A stretch of DNA of 12,306 bases from JBBTUF01 sp038063855 (GCA_038063855.1 JBBTUF010000064.1:1-12306), one strand, 5' to 3'; positions 7,069 through 12,306 are shown, counted from the first letter of the stretch. Numbers and translations are program-made. Notes: generated by a model not told the origin, from the sequence alone.

Positions 7069-7831
7069 TGTTTTGTGTGAGTGCTTGCGCGCGCCTTCGC
7101 ACCACTCCTTCGTGGACTATACCAAAAACACTCATCGTTGTCCAATAGAGGGCCAGTGCCCCTGGCAGGGTAGAGCCGATTAAAAATATGATAACGGGCA
7201 TGGTAAAAGTGAGATTTTGTTGAAATATAACTCCAAACGATTCTTTATTTTTTTCATCAATTTTTGGCCGTGGCATCATTCGTAATTGCGTAAATTGCAT
7301 TGCAGCGGCTAATAACGCCAATAGCACGTTCGCTGGATTTAAAATATTGAAAACAAACTGTGGTGAAAATTGCATTTTAAGACCTACATCCGAAAGATTA
7401 ATGAGTCCTAAAAACATATTGCCCGGGCTTTCTATAACTGGCATAAAACTATACAAGTTAGTTGCAAACAAATCTCCTTTGAGTTGCAAAACCTTAAACA
7501 GAGCTAAAAACAAAGGAATTTGGACAATAGGCAACAATAAACTCGAGAAAGGATTAATTCCATGTTCTTTATAAAGCTCCATCTGCTTGCGCGCCTGTTC
7601 TTCGCGGTTATCCTTGTGCTGGCGCTTTATTTGTTCAAGTTTTGGCTGTAACTCCTGCATTTTTCGCTGAGCATGCTTTGCTTTGTGCGTCAGCGGTAAT
7701 AAAATCGTATTTACAATAATTGTGAGAAAAATAATGGACAGGCCAAAACTATGCCCAGGAAGAATAAATACCAGCAAGGCTAGCGCATTAAGAGCTGGCA
7801 AATAAAATATATTATGAAATATGGAAGACAT
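7040..7831 (-). CDS. yidC: YidC/Oxa1-family membrane protein insertase
   Basis: This 263-aa protein is the short, Gram-positive-type YidC/Oxa1/Alb3 insertase without the large periplasmic domain of E. coli YidC. It integrates membrane proteins, alone or with SecYEG. Hydrophobic segments lie at about 8-25, 29-47, 95-116, 160-182 and 207-236. A charged helical hairpin rich in Lys, Gln and Glu spans about 48-92 and contains the conserved LQPKL (61-65). The C-terminal helix pair carries the family ALALYW (225-230) stretch, and a basic RRR tail (245-247) may contact the ribosome. The residue aligned with the groove arginine (Arg366 in E. coli) appears to be Asn41. The 5' end overlaps rnpA by 20 bp and the 3' end overlaps khpB by 29 bp. 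In this operon it probably inserts the T4SS and cell-envelope proteins among others. Confidence 0.93.
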   Translation of the reverse strand: MSSIFHNIFYLPALNALALLVFILPGHSFGLSIIFLTIIVNTILLPLTHKAKHAQRKMQELQPKLEQIKRQHKDNREEQARKQMELYKEHGINPFSSLLLPIVQIPLFLALFKVLQLKGDLFATNLYSFMPVIESPGNMFLGLINLSDVGLKMQFSPQFVFNILNPANVLLALLAAAMQFTQLRMMPRPKIDEKNKESFGVIFQQNLTFTMPVIIFLIGSTLPGALALYWTTMSVFGIVHEGVVRRRAQALTQNNEQRAITTE

Positions 7832-8141
7832 TTGTAAGAGCTTTTTTGAATTCTATCGCTTTCTTGCCGTTGCCCACAGGCTTAATACGAACCGCGATAT
7901 CACTTGTCTGATAGAATTTTGCGAAATCTTTCCGTAATATTTCCCGTATTCGACGCTTTAAGAGATTCCGACGCGTAGCCCGCTTATCTACCTTACGAGA
8001 ACATATCACATATGACCGAAATGGTGTTCTTTTTTTATCGAGCGCCCACAGCGTAAAAAGGGGGTTTTCATATCGCCTCCCTTTTTTTAAGATATACTCG
8101 ACGGTTGGGAGTTTTTGAGGCTCGGTGACACGTCCGGTCAT
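7812..8141 (-). CDS. rnpA: Ribonuclease P protein component
   Basis: This 109-aa basic protein is the RNase P protein subunit, which binds the RNase P RNA and helps it remove 5' leaders from pre-tRNA. The family signature is present as RATRRNLLKRRIRE at residues 54-67 (the RNR motif), preceded by a SYVICSRKVDK strand (43-53). It is followed by a C-terminal strand-helix (DIAVRIKP, then ALTNVF). Length is normal (105-120 aa). The N-terminus (MTGRVTEPQKLPTVEYILKKGRR) departs from the usual opening, but no other start is available nearer the conserved part, and the ATG at 8139-8141 lies only 4 bp after the rpmH stop. The 3' end overlaps yidC by 20 bp. Confidence 0.93.
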   Translation of the reverse strand: MTGRVTEPQKLPTVEYILKKGRRYENPLFTLWALDKKRTPFRSYVICSRKVDKRATRRNLLKRRIREILRKDFAKFYQTSDIAVRIKPVGNGKKAIEFKKALTNVFHIS

Positions 8142-8145
8142 GCCT

Positions 8146-8283
8146 TTACTTCACTGTGAGTCGAGCTCGACCCTTTCTTCGCCTACGCAAAACAACATTT
8201 CGCCCCGTCGATGTGCGTTTTCGCTTTAAGAAGCCGTGCGTTCTTTTTCGTTTTTTCTTTTTTGGTTGATATGTTACCGACAT
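8146..8283 (-). CDS. rpmH: 50S ribosomal protein L34
   Basis: A 45-codon frame on the minus strand, easily missed because of its size. The product is very basic (Lys/Arg-rich) and carries the L34 signature: [16 protein letters not shown] (13-28), then [14 protein letters not shown] (31-44). L34 binds 23S rRNA in the large subunit and is usually 44-50 aa, so the length is normal. It is the first gene of the rpmH-rnpA-yidC-khpB operon and diverges from dnaA, the ancestral bacterial arrangement at the origin. The ATG is the only sensible start. No Shine-Dalgarno precedes it, and a TATACT hexamer lies 9 bp upstream, suggesting a nearly leaderless mRNA. Confidence 0.95.
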   Translation of the reverse strand: MSVTYQPKKKKRKRTHGFLKRKRTSTGRNVVLRRRRKGRARLTVK

Positions 8284-8292
8284 AATAATGAT

Positions 8293-8298
8293 AGTATA
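8293..8298 (-). promoter_or_regulatory. Putative rpmH operon -10 element
   Basis: TATACT on the minus strand (5 of 6 consensus bases) ends 9 bp before the rpmH ATG. No convincing -35 is found at 16-18 bp. The spacing would place transcription start at or next to the start codon. Confidence 0.4.
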
Positions 8299-8319
8299 CC
8301 TAATTATCTAACTTTTCCA

Positions 8320-8342
8320 GTATACACAGGTCACGCACAGGT
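8320..8342 (+). repeat. Two DnaA-box-like CACAGGT repeats one helical turn apart
   Basis: CACAGGT occurs at 8325-8331 and 8336-8342, an exact 11-bp period. The first is embedded in GTATACACA (8320-8328), one mismatch from the DnaA consensus TTATNCACA. The second sits in TCACGCACA, a poor match. DnaA autoregulation of the divergent promoters is plausible but unproven. Confidence 0.35.
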
Positions 8343-8381
8343 TGTAAACAATTAGAACATATTGAGAGTGATTTTTCAATA

Positions 8382-8409
8382 TTGGAAAAAATTATTTAAC
8401 TCGTATAGT
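8382..8409 (+). promoter_or_regulatory. Putative dnaA promoter
   Basis: A -35-like TTGGAA (8382-8387, 4 of 6) is separated by 16 bp from TATAGT (8404-8409, 5 of 6). The hexamer ends 8 bp before the dnaA ATG, and no Shine-Dalgarno is present, so the transcript would be nearly leaderless. Confidence 0.45.
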
Positions 8410-8417
8410 TTATCTAT

Positions 8418-9782
8418 ATGAACCAGGAAGAATTATGGCAATCGGTACTGGGTGAGATTGAATTTGAGGTATCCCGTGCTAATTTTGCAACATGGTTCAA
8501 ACATACCGCTATCGCAGGCATCAAAGAAGGGGTGGCAACAATATCTGTACCCAATGCTTTTGCAAAAGAATGGCTTGAAAAGAAATTTCACAAACAAATC
8601 ATAAAATCCCTCCGGTCAAACTCGCCCGAAATACGAAACGCAGCCTACACCATACAATCCAACACCGCTACGGCAGACCAATCTCAAAAGAAAAAACCAG
8701 TTCAAGCTGAACAACTATCGGAACAGCTTGAATTTAAAGAGTTTTCAGTCGATCGAGAGACAAATCTCAACCCAAAATTCACATTTGAGACGTTCGTTAT
8801 AGGATCTTTTAACGAATTTGCGCATGCGGCGGCTCTCTCTATCACAAAAAACCTAGGATCGCTCTATAACCCATTTTTTGTGTATGGTGGGGTAGGGCTT
8901 GGGAAAACTCATCTCCTTCATGCAATCGGCAATCAAGTTAAAAAAGATCATCCGGAGTATAAAGTACTTTATTTAACGAGCGAGCGATTTGTAAACGAGC
9001 TTATCTCTATAATTCAAAATAGAGAACCATTAAACGCATTCAAAGAAAAATATCGTAATGTTGATCTATTGGTTATTGATGATATTCAATTTATTGCAGG
9101 AAAAGAAAAGAGTGAGGAAGAATTTTTTCATACATTTAACTCTTTATATGAGCGTGGAAAACAAATCGTCTTCTCGTCTGATAAGCCTCCGCAGGCAATA
9201 CCTCTTAAAGAGCGCTTAAAATCGCGTTTCGAAGCCGGACTCACCGCAGACATCAGTGAACCAGAATACGAAGCCCGCCTCGCCATTTTAAAGCTTAAGG
9301 TGGCAAACAAAGAGTACGAGCCGCCAGCGGAAATTCTCGAATATGTTGCATCTATCATACAAAAAAATATCCGCGAACTTGAGGGGGCACTCAACCTTAT
9401 AATCGCTCGATCAAAATTAAAAGGAAGATCTATAACACTCGACGAAGCAAAGTCTGCGCTCGAACAAATTAGCGCTCGAGGTAAGAAAATTGTTGCTCCA
9501 ACTCAAATTATTCGCACTGTATCGGAGTTTTATGATCTTGGTGAAGCGGGCCTTTTTGAAAGATCTCGCCGCCGTGAAATTGTAAAACCTCGTCAAATAG
9601 CAATGTACCTTCTTCGTGAAGATTATCACGGCTCCTATCCATTTATTGGGCAAAAACTTGGTGGCCGTGATCATACGACAGCACTTCATGCATACGAAAA
9701 AATTTCTAAAGAATTAAAACAAAACTCAAAACTTGTGGAAGAACTGAAACTTATCCGTGCGAAATTATATGAAAACTCTTAA
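8418..9782 (+). CDS. dnaA: Chromosomal replication initiator protein DnaA
   Basis: This 454-aa protein is the replication initiator, an AAA+ ATPase that binds DnaA boxes at oriC, melts the adjacent AT-rich DNA and recruits the helicase. The N-terminal domain I (1-75, with a typical WLEKKFHKQI segment) is followed by a short Gln/Lys-rich domain II (about 78-120). The AAA+ domain III has Walker A GGVGLGKT at 157-164 (Lys163) and Walker B LLVIDDIQF with Asp221-Asp222, with a sensor II-type helix REL/EGALN region near 320. Domain IV is the helix-turn-helix DNA-binding domain with GGRDHTTALHAY at 415-425, the DnaA signature that reads the box. Length is normal (about 450). It lies divergently from rpmH and upstream of dnaN across a 200-bp origin-like gap. 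No Shine-Dalgarno precedes the ATG. Confidence 0.98.
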   Translation: MNQEELWQSVLGEIEFEVSRANFATWFKHTAIAGIKEGVATISVPNAFAKEWLEKKFHKQIIKSLRSNSPEIRNAAYTIQSNTATADQSQKKKPVQAEQLSEQLEFKEFSVDRETNLNPKFTFETFVIGSFNEFAHAAALSITKNLGSLYNPFFVYGGVGLGKTHLLHAIGNQVKKDHPEYKVLYLTSERFVNELISIIQNREPLNAFKEKYRNVDLLVIDDIQFIAGKEKSEEEFFHTFNSLYERGKQIVFSSDKPPQAIPLKERLKSRFEAGLTADISEPEYEARLAILKLKVANKEYEPPAEILEYVASIIQKNIRELEGALNLIIARSKLKGRSITLDEAKSALEQISARGKKIVAPTQIIRTVSEFYDLGEAGLFERSRRREIVKPRQIAMYLLREDYHGSYPFIGQKLGGRDHTTALHAYEKISKELKQNSKLVEELKLIRAKLYENS

Positions 9783-9823
9783 AATTATTTTTCTATAACT
9801 TTTATTAAATATTTATCCTTCTA

Positions 9824-9832
9824 CTATCCACA
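9824..9832 (+). promoter_or_regulatory. DnaA-box-like site
   Basis: CTATCCACA differs from the DnaA consensus TTATCCACA only at the first base. It lies at the left side of the origin candidate. Confidence 0.45.
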
Positions 9833-9843
9833 CACTATACTTT

Positions 9844-9856
9844 CAATAAAATAAAA
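9844..9856 (+). repeat. AT-rich 13-bp direct repeat, copy 1
   Basis: CAATAAAATAAAA occurs here and identically at 9911-9923, starts 67 bp apart. Its length and composition recall the 13-mers of the DNA unwinding element at other origins, though sequence identity to those is not claimed. Confidence 0.6.
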
Positions 9857-9887
9857 TACTTTATTACACATAACCATTAATTATTAC

Positions 9888-9902
9888 TTATACACTTATC
9901 CA
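9888..9902 (+). repeat. Left arm of 15-bp inverted repeat with paired DnaA-box-like sequences
   Basis: TTATACACTTATCCA is exactly repeated in reverse complement at 9961-9975. It contains TTATACACT (one mismatch from TTATNCACA) and, overlapping by one T, the start of a second box TTATCCA. The second box here decays to TTATCCAAT. Confidence 0.7.
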
Positions 9903-9910
9903 ATGCATAA

Positions 9911-9923
9911 CAATAAAATAAAA
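9911..9923 (+). repeat. AT-rich 13-bp direct repeat, copy 2
   Basis: Second copy of CAATAAAATAAAA, lying between the two arms of the 15-bp inverted repeat and followed by GGATATATAAAAAATAA, a likely unwinding tract. Confidence 0.6.
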
Positions 9924-9958
9924 GGATATATAAAAAATAATACCTATACCATTACAAG

Positions 9959-9967
9959 TGTGGATAA
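9959..9967 (-). promoter_or_regulatory. Perfect DnaA box
   Basis: The minus strand reads TTATCCACA, an exact match to the bacterial DnaA box consensus. It lies 15 bp upstream of the dnaN ATG and forms part of the right arm of the inverted repeat, so bound DnaA could also repress dnaN. Confidence 0.75.
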
Positions 9968-9975
9968 GTGTATAA
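9961..9975 (-). repeat. Right arm of 15-bp inverted repeat
   Basis: The reverse complement reads TTATACACTTATCCA, identical to 9888-9902. It combines TTATACACT (9967-9975) with the perfect TTATCCACA box (9959-9967). Fifty-eight bp separate the arms, about five and a half helical turns. Confidence 0.7.
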
Positions 9976-9976
9976 C
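9971..9976 (+). promoter_or_regulatory. Putative dnaN -10 element
   Basis: TATAAC (5 of 6) ends 6 bp before the dnaN ATG at 9983 and overlaps the DnaA-box repeat. No convincing -35 is seen. Such a promoter would give a leaderless transcript and be directly blocked by bound DnaA. Confidence 0.35.
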
Positions 9977-9982
9977 ATAAGT

Positions 9983-11101
9983 ATGAAATGTAGTGTTTTA
10001 TCTGATAATTTTAAAAAAGCGTTAACACTTGTTGAGAGAAGTACAGGACGAGATTTAACTTTACCAATTCTTGGCTCGTTCCTTATTAATACAGAATCGG
10101 GAGCTTTAAAAATTACTGGTACAAATTTAGAAGTAGGTATTGAAACAAGTATTCGAAGCACTATTCAAGATAATGGAAAAGTTGCTATACCAGCTCGAGT
10201 ATTATCTTCTTACATATCAACAATCCCAAAAGACGAGAAAATTATACTCGAATCAAAAGATACTGATCTTATTATTCACACACAAACCCAAAAGACAGTA
10301 TTAAAAGGTTATTCACAAGACGATTTTCCACCATTTCCACAAATTAAAGATTTATATAAAATAAGTATTAAAAAGCAAGATATTATTCATATAATTTCAC
10401 GAAATCTCGTCTCTGTTTCAAAAAGTAATATTAAACCAGAACTCGCGAGTATGTATTTTGTTTTAGAAAAAGATACTCTTATTATTGCATCTACCGACAG
10501 TTTTCGTCTTTCAGAGGAACGTCTTAAACCACAAGCATTCTCTCCTAAAATAGCCCGTGAATCGTTTTTACTTCCATTACGAACATGCGAAGAGCTCATT
10601 AAACTTCTTGAATATGGGGAGGGCGAGGAAGTACTGTTTTTTATTGGGAAAGGTGAATTATGTATACGCTACAACGATACAAACCTTTACTCGAGGCTTA
10701 CTGAGGGTAACTTTCCAGATTATCAACAGATTATCCCCAAAAAGTTTATGACACAGGTCACCATTTCGCGGGGTGCGTTAGCGAGTCATATAAAACGAGC
10801 AAGTATTTTTTCTAATAAACTTCAAGCGGTAAACTTAACCTTTTCTCCAGAAACGGGAGATTGTGTTATAGAGAGTAGTAATAGAGATGTTGGAGAATAT
10901 AAAGCAAGCATGAAGGCTGGTGTTCAAGGAGATAAGCTATCAATTGTTTTTAATTATCATTATTTACTAGAGGGCATCGATGCGTATTCAGATGAAAATT
11001 TATTTTTTGGCTTTAATAGTGAGTCTCAACCACTTCTTATTCGTCCAGTTAAAAAAGAAGAATCTCTCTACGTCGTTATGCCAATGAAGGGAGGAATATG
11101 A
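9983..11101 (+). CDS. dnaN: DNA polymerase III beta subunit (sliding clamp)
   Basis: This 372-aa protein is the ring-shaped clamp that tethers DNA polymerase III and other partners to DNA. The opening MKCSVLSDNFKKALTLVER, the LPILGSFLI segment (about 27-35), the second-domain region with SRNLVSVSKSNIKPELAS and the C-terminal YVVMPMKGG end are all typical, giving three clamp domains of about 120 residues each. Length is normal. I chose the ATG at 9983 over an in-frame GTG at 9968 because clamps begin with M-K-x and the GTG lies inside the DnaA-box repeat. The 3' end overlaps the dciA-like start by 4 bp (ATGA), and its last codons carry the next gene's Shine-Dalgarno sequence. It is the only gene in the window ending in TGA. 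Confidence 0.97.
   Translation: MKCSVLSDNFKKALTLVERSTGRDLTLPILGSFLINTESGALKITGTNLEVGIETSIRSTIQDNGKVAIPARVLSSYISTIPKDEKIILESKDTDLIIHTQTQKTVLKGYSQDDFPPFPQIKDLYKISIKKQDIIHIISRNLVSVSKSNIKPELASMYFVLEKDTLIIASTDSFRLSEERLKPQAFSPKIARESFLLPLRTCEELIKLLEYGEGEEVLFFIGKGELCIRYNDTNLYSRLTEGNFPDYQQIIPKKFMTQVTISRGALASHIKRASIFSNKLQAVNLTFSPETGDCVIESSNRDVGEYKASMKAGVQGDKLSIVFNYHYLLEGIDAYSDENLFFGFNSESQPLLIRPVKKEESLYVVMPMKGGI
11090..11094 (+). promoter_or_regulatory. Shine-Dalgarno sequence of the dciA-like gene
   Basis: GGAGG, within AAGGGAGG, lies 3 bp before the ATG at 11098 inside the 3' end of dnaN. It is the only strong Shine-Dalgarno match seen in the window, though its spacing is short. Confidence 0.6.
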
Positions 11102-11397
11102 GTCTTACGCCAATTGGATCATTTTTGCCAAAAGCATTTGACCGAATTGATAGGCATCACACACTTAAAAAAAAGCAGAACACGCATAATGTTGAAAGTG
11201 TATTACAGCAAATTTTTCCATCAACAAGCGCAGAATATTCTGTAGAATATTACGATGGTTGCATGACAATATATACCGCGTCTCATATATTAAAACAAAA
11301 AATTCATACATCTGAGCAGAAAATTATAAAAGAAATTCAACAAAGGCTTCCCACGATTAGTATTTCTCAGATACGGTTTAAGGGGCCGAAATTGTAA
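11098..11397 (+). CDS. dciA: DUF721/DciA-like protein (putative helicase loader)
   Basis: This 99-aa protein resembles the DUF721 family, whose characterised member DciA loads or stimulates the replicative helicase DnaB where DnaC/DnaI is absent. The family pattern is visible in residues 50-97: a strand MTIYTASHILKQKI, a charged helix (HTSEQKIIKEIQQRL) and a final strand SISQIRFKG. The N-terminal third is basic and helical (about 10-40). Short length matches this family in small genomes. It overlaps dnaN by 4 bp, so the two are coupled, and forms a dnaA-dnaN-dciA replication cluster with oriC in the middle. Its 3' end overlaps the convergent PBP gene by 20 bp. DUF721 assignment rests on pattern and neighbourhood, not on a conserved catalytic motif. 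Confidence 0.75.
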   Translation: MSLTPIGSFLPKAFDRIDRHHTLKKKQNTHNVESVLQQIFPSTSAEYSVEYYDGCMTIYTASHILKQKIHTSEQKIIKEIQQRLPTISISQIRFKGPKL

Positions 11398-12306
11398 ATT
11401 GGAAACGAGCTTCAGATCGATTTCCAATAGAATCGTATACGGTAAGTTTTAATGAGTGAGTGCCCTCTTGCAAAGCGAGTGATTCTTGGTTGATTGTTAA
11501 GGTATTTAAATTATTAGCCTCTGAACGCACAAATTCATCATCGATGAATATATCCCCTTCAGTAATTGGGTTTACTGCAACGATAGCGAGATGAAAAATA
11601 AGGGGATCGTTTTGTTTAAAGATGAGTTTTGCAGGATCATCTGTAAGATTTATATGTGGCCAATTTTCTGGGGAGTGGGAGGTATCAAAATCGCTAATCG
11701 GAACTCCTAACGTGTCGTCTGTGTATCCCATACGCATTGCCCATGCACGCACAGGGCCTTCCCAAGCAGTAAACTGTGGGTCTTGGGCTGGGTTTGTGGG
11801 TATTTCGGCATCTGGAGATTCTTTATTGACCCAATAAAGAATCGAATGAACTTGTTGTAGTATTTTTTCCTCACGTTGGTTAGGAGGGGTGAATTCTGTT
11901 GCGAGTTTTCCCGAAACTTTATCAATACTATATGATCGAGAACCCTTCCAAATACCACGGAGAACTGGTTTTTTTGGGGTTGGGGTAATTGGTTGGATAA
12001 AAGAATCTTTTTCATTAATAATAGTTAATGCATTTTCCATAAAATCATGCCATAAGGGAGTAATAATAAAACCAGCAATATTTTTTGTCATAGAAGAATT
12101 ATTATTATTACCGGCCCATGCACCAACAACAATATTTGGGCTGTATCCAACTGTCCATACATCCCGATAATCATTTGTGGTTCCAGTTTTTACAGCAACA
12201 TTCCCACTTTCAAAATATAGAGGTGACCGAGCTCCAAATTCTGGCGTACGAGCAGTGTTATCAGAAAGGATGTTTGTGATAAGGTTTGCAATATTTGGAT
12301 CGAGTA
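11378..12306 (-). CDS. C-terminal part of a class A penicillin-binding protein (partial)
   Basis: The frame is open to the window edge, so the N-terminal glycosyltransferase domain and the SxxK/SxN motifs are outside. The 308 visible residues begin in the transpeptidase domain: VKTGTT holds the third active-site motif KTG (12182-12190), followed by the typical YRDVWTVGYSPNIVVGAWAG segment. Next come a WHDFME segment and a linker, and at the C-terminus a beta-rich Ig-like domain (nt about 11656-11381, from HINLTDDP to FTISAP) resembling the accessory domains at the end of PBP1C/PBP1A proteins. The protein crosslinks peptidoglycan on the outer face of the membrane. It is convergent with dciA, and the last 20 bp overlap. 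An internal ATG at 12091 is not the start, since the KTG motif lies upstream of it. Confidence 0.9.
   Translation of the reverse strand, partial: LDPNIANLITNILSDNTARTPEFGARSPLYFESGNVAVKTGTTNDYRDVWTVGYSPNIVVGAWAGNNNNSSMTKNIAGFIITPLWHDFMENALTIINEKDSFIQPITPTPKKPVLRGIWKGSRSYSIDKVSGKLATEFTPPNQREEKILQQVHSILYWVNKESPDAEIPTNPAQDPQFTAWEGPVRAWAMRMGYTDDTLGVPISDFDTSHSPENWPHINLTDDPAKLIFKQNDPLIFHLAIVAVNPITEGDIFIDDEFVRSEANNLNTLTINQESLALQEGTHSLKLTVYDSIGNRSEARFQFTISAP
11398..11428 (+). terminator. Hairpin immediately after the dciA stop
   Basis: ATTGGAAA (11398-11405) and TTTCCAAT (11421-11428) form an 8-bp perfect stem, extended by CGA/TCG across a bulged A, starting one base after the dciA stop codon. No U-tract follows (AGAATCG), so it is at best an atypical terminator or a 3'-end stabiliser. 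It lies within the PBP coding region on the other strand. Confidence 0.3.

Larger units (their letters stand above)
8284..8417. promoter_or_regulatory. Divergent rpmH/dnaA promoter region
   Basis: This 134-bp AT-rich gap between the two divergent start codons contains no gene. It holds -10 candidates for both directions and a pair of CACAGGT sequences, described separately. It is a possible secondary DnaA-binding and regulatory site. Confidence 0.7.
9783..9982. other. Candidate chromosomal replication origin (oriC)
   Basis: The 200-bp gap between dnaA and dnaN has about 20% GC by hand count. It contains a perfect DnaA box at 9959-9967, near-matches at 9824-9832, 9888-9896 and 9967-9975, a 15-bp inverted repeat of the box pair, a 13-bp AT-rich direct repeat and long A/T tracts suited to unwinding. 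The dnaA-dnaN location is one of the two common bacterial positions for oriC. No open reading frame or RNA gene is seen in it. Confidence 0.75.

Noticed and set aside
9968..9982. GTG start for dnaN adding MYNIS
   Set aside because: The extra codons lie inside the DnaA-box inverted repeat and clamps start with M-K-x; the ATG at 9983 fits better.
9783..9982. Small RNA or tRNA gene in the dnaA-dnaN gap
   Set aside because: About 20% GC, no stable stem beyond the widely spaced inverted repeat, and no cloverleaf; an origin explains the features better.
11099..11101. TGA read as glycine, as in Gracilibacteria/Absconditabacteria
   Set aside because: TGA ends dnaN right after the normal clamp C-terminus, no conserved Gly in the genes here is encoded by TGA, and TGA is absent inside all other genes.
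1..12306. CRISPR array, IS element or prophage
   Set aside because: No regularly spaced repeats, transposase or phage genes seen on either strand.

Overview
The window reads as a slice of a small, AT-rich Patescibacteria (Candidate Phyla Radiation) chromosome, most likely a Parcubacteria/Paceibacteria lineage, around its replication origin. This is inferred from the gene set (a short PrgI / TraC-like / VirB4 / two-TM pilin type IV secretion module beside a dnaA-dnaN-dciA cluster and a compressed rpmH-rnpA-yidC-khpB operon), from tightly packed overlapping genes, and from the near absence of Shine-Dalgarno sequences. Stop codons are almost all TAA, with one TAG and one TGA, consistent with a standard stop code.

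Region 1 (1-6588, plus strand) is a type IV secretion/pilus-like operon. It holds the proline-rich C-terminus of an incomplete protein, a PrgI-family (VirB3-like) membrane protein, a TraC-like partner of VirB4, the VirB4 ATPase, a small unrecognised membrane protein, a secreted protein with three Ig/PKD-like modules, a VirB2/TrbC-like pilin, and a membrane-anchored seven-bladed beta-propeller protein built on a regular 44-residue repeat. The last four genes have a second promoter candidate ahead of the secreted protein. The propeller gene ends in a hairpin that should terminate transcription from both sides.

Region 2 (6598-8283, minus strand) is the classic origin-proximal operon in transcription order rpmH, rnpA, yidC, khpB (jag). 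It combines ribosomal protein L34, the RNase P protein, the YidC/Oxa1 insertase and a KH-R3H RNA-binding protein. Genes overlap or nearly abut. The rpmH gene is only 45 codons long.

Region 3 (8284-11397, plus strand) is the replication-initiation cluster: a 134-bp divergent promoter region, dnaA, a 200-bp intergenic region of about 20% GC, dnaN and a dciA-like DUF721 gene. The dnaA-dnaN gap is the best oriC candidate. It carries a perfect DnaA box, a 15-bp inverted repeat of paired DnaA-box-like sequences, a 13-bp AT-rich direct repeat, and a strong excess of C over G on the plus strand. DnaA (initiator), DciA (predicted helicase loader) and DnaN (sliding clamp) would act in sequence at this origin.

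Region 4 (11378-12306, minus strand) is the C-terminal part of a class A penicillin-binding protein with its KTG motif and an Ig-like tail, convergent with and overlapping dciA. Both the secretion operon and the PBP gene are transcribed toward the candidate origin, while the replication and translation genes point away from it. The less described parts are the accessory proteins of the secretion module (the 136-aa membrane protein, the triple-Ig secreted protein, the 44-residue propeller) and the layout of the origin.
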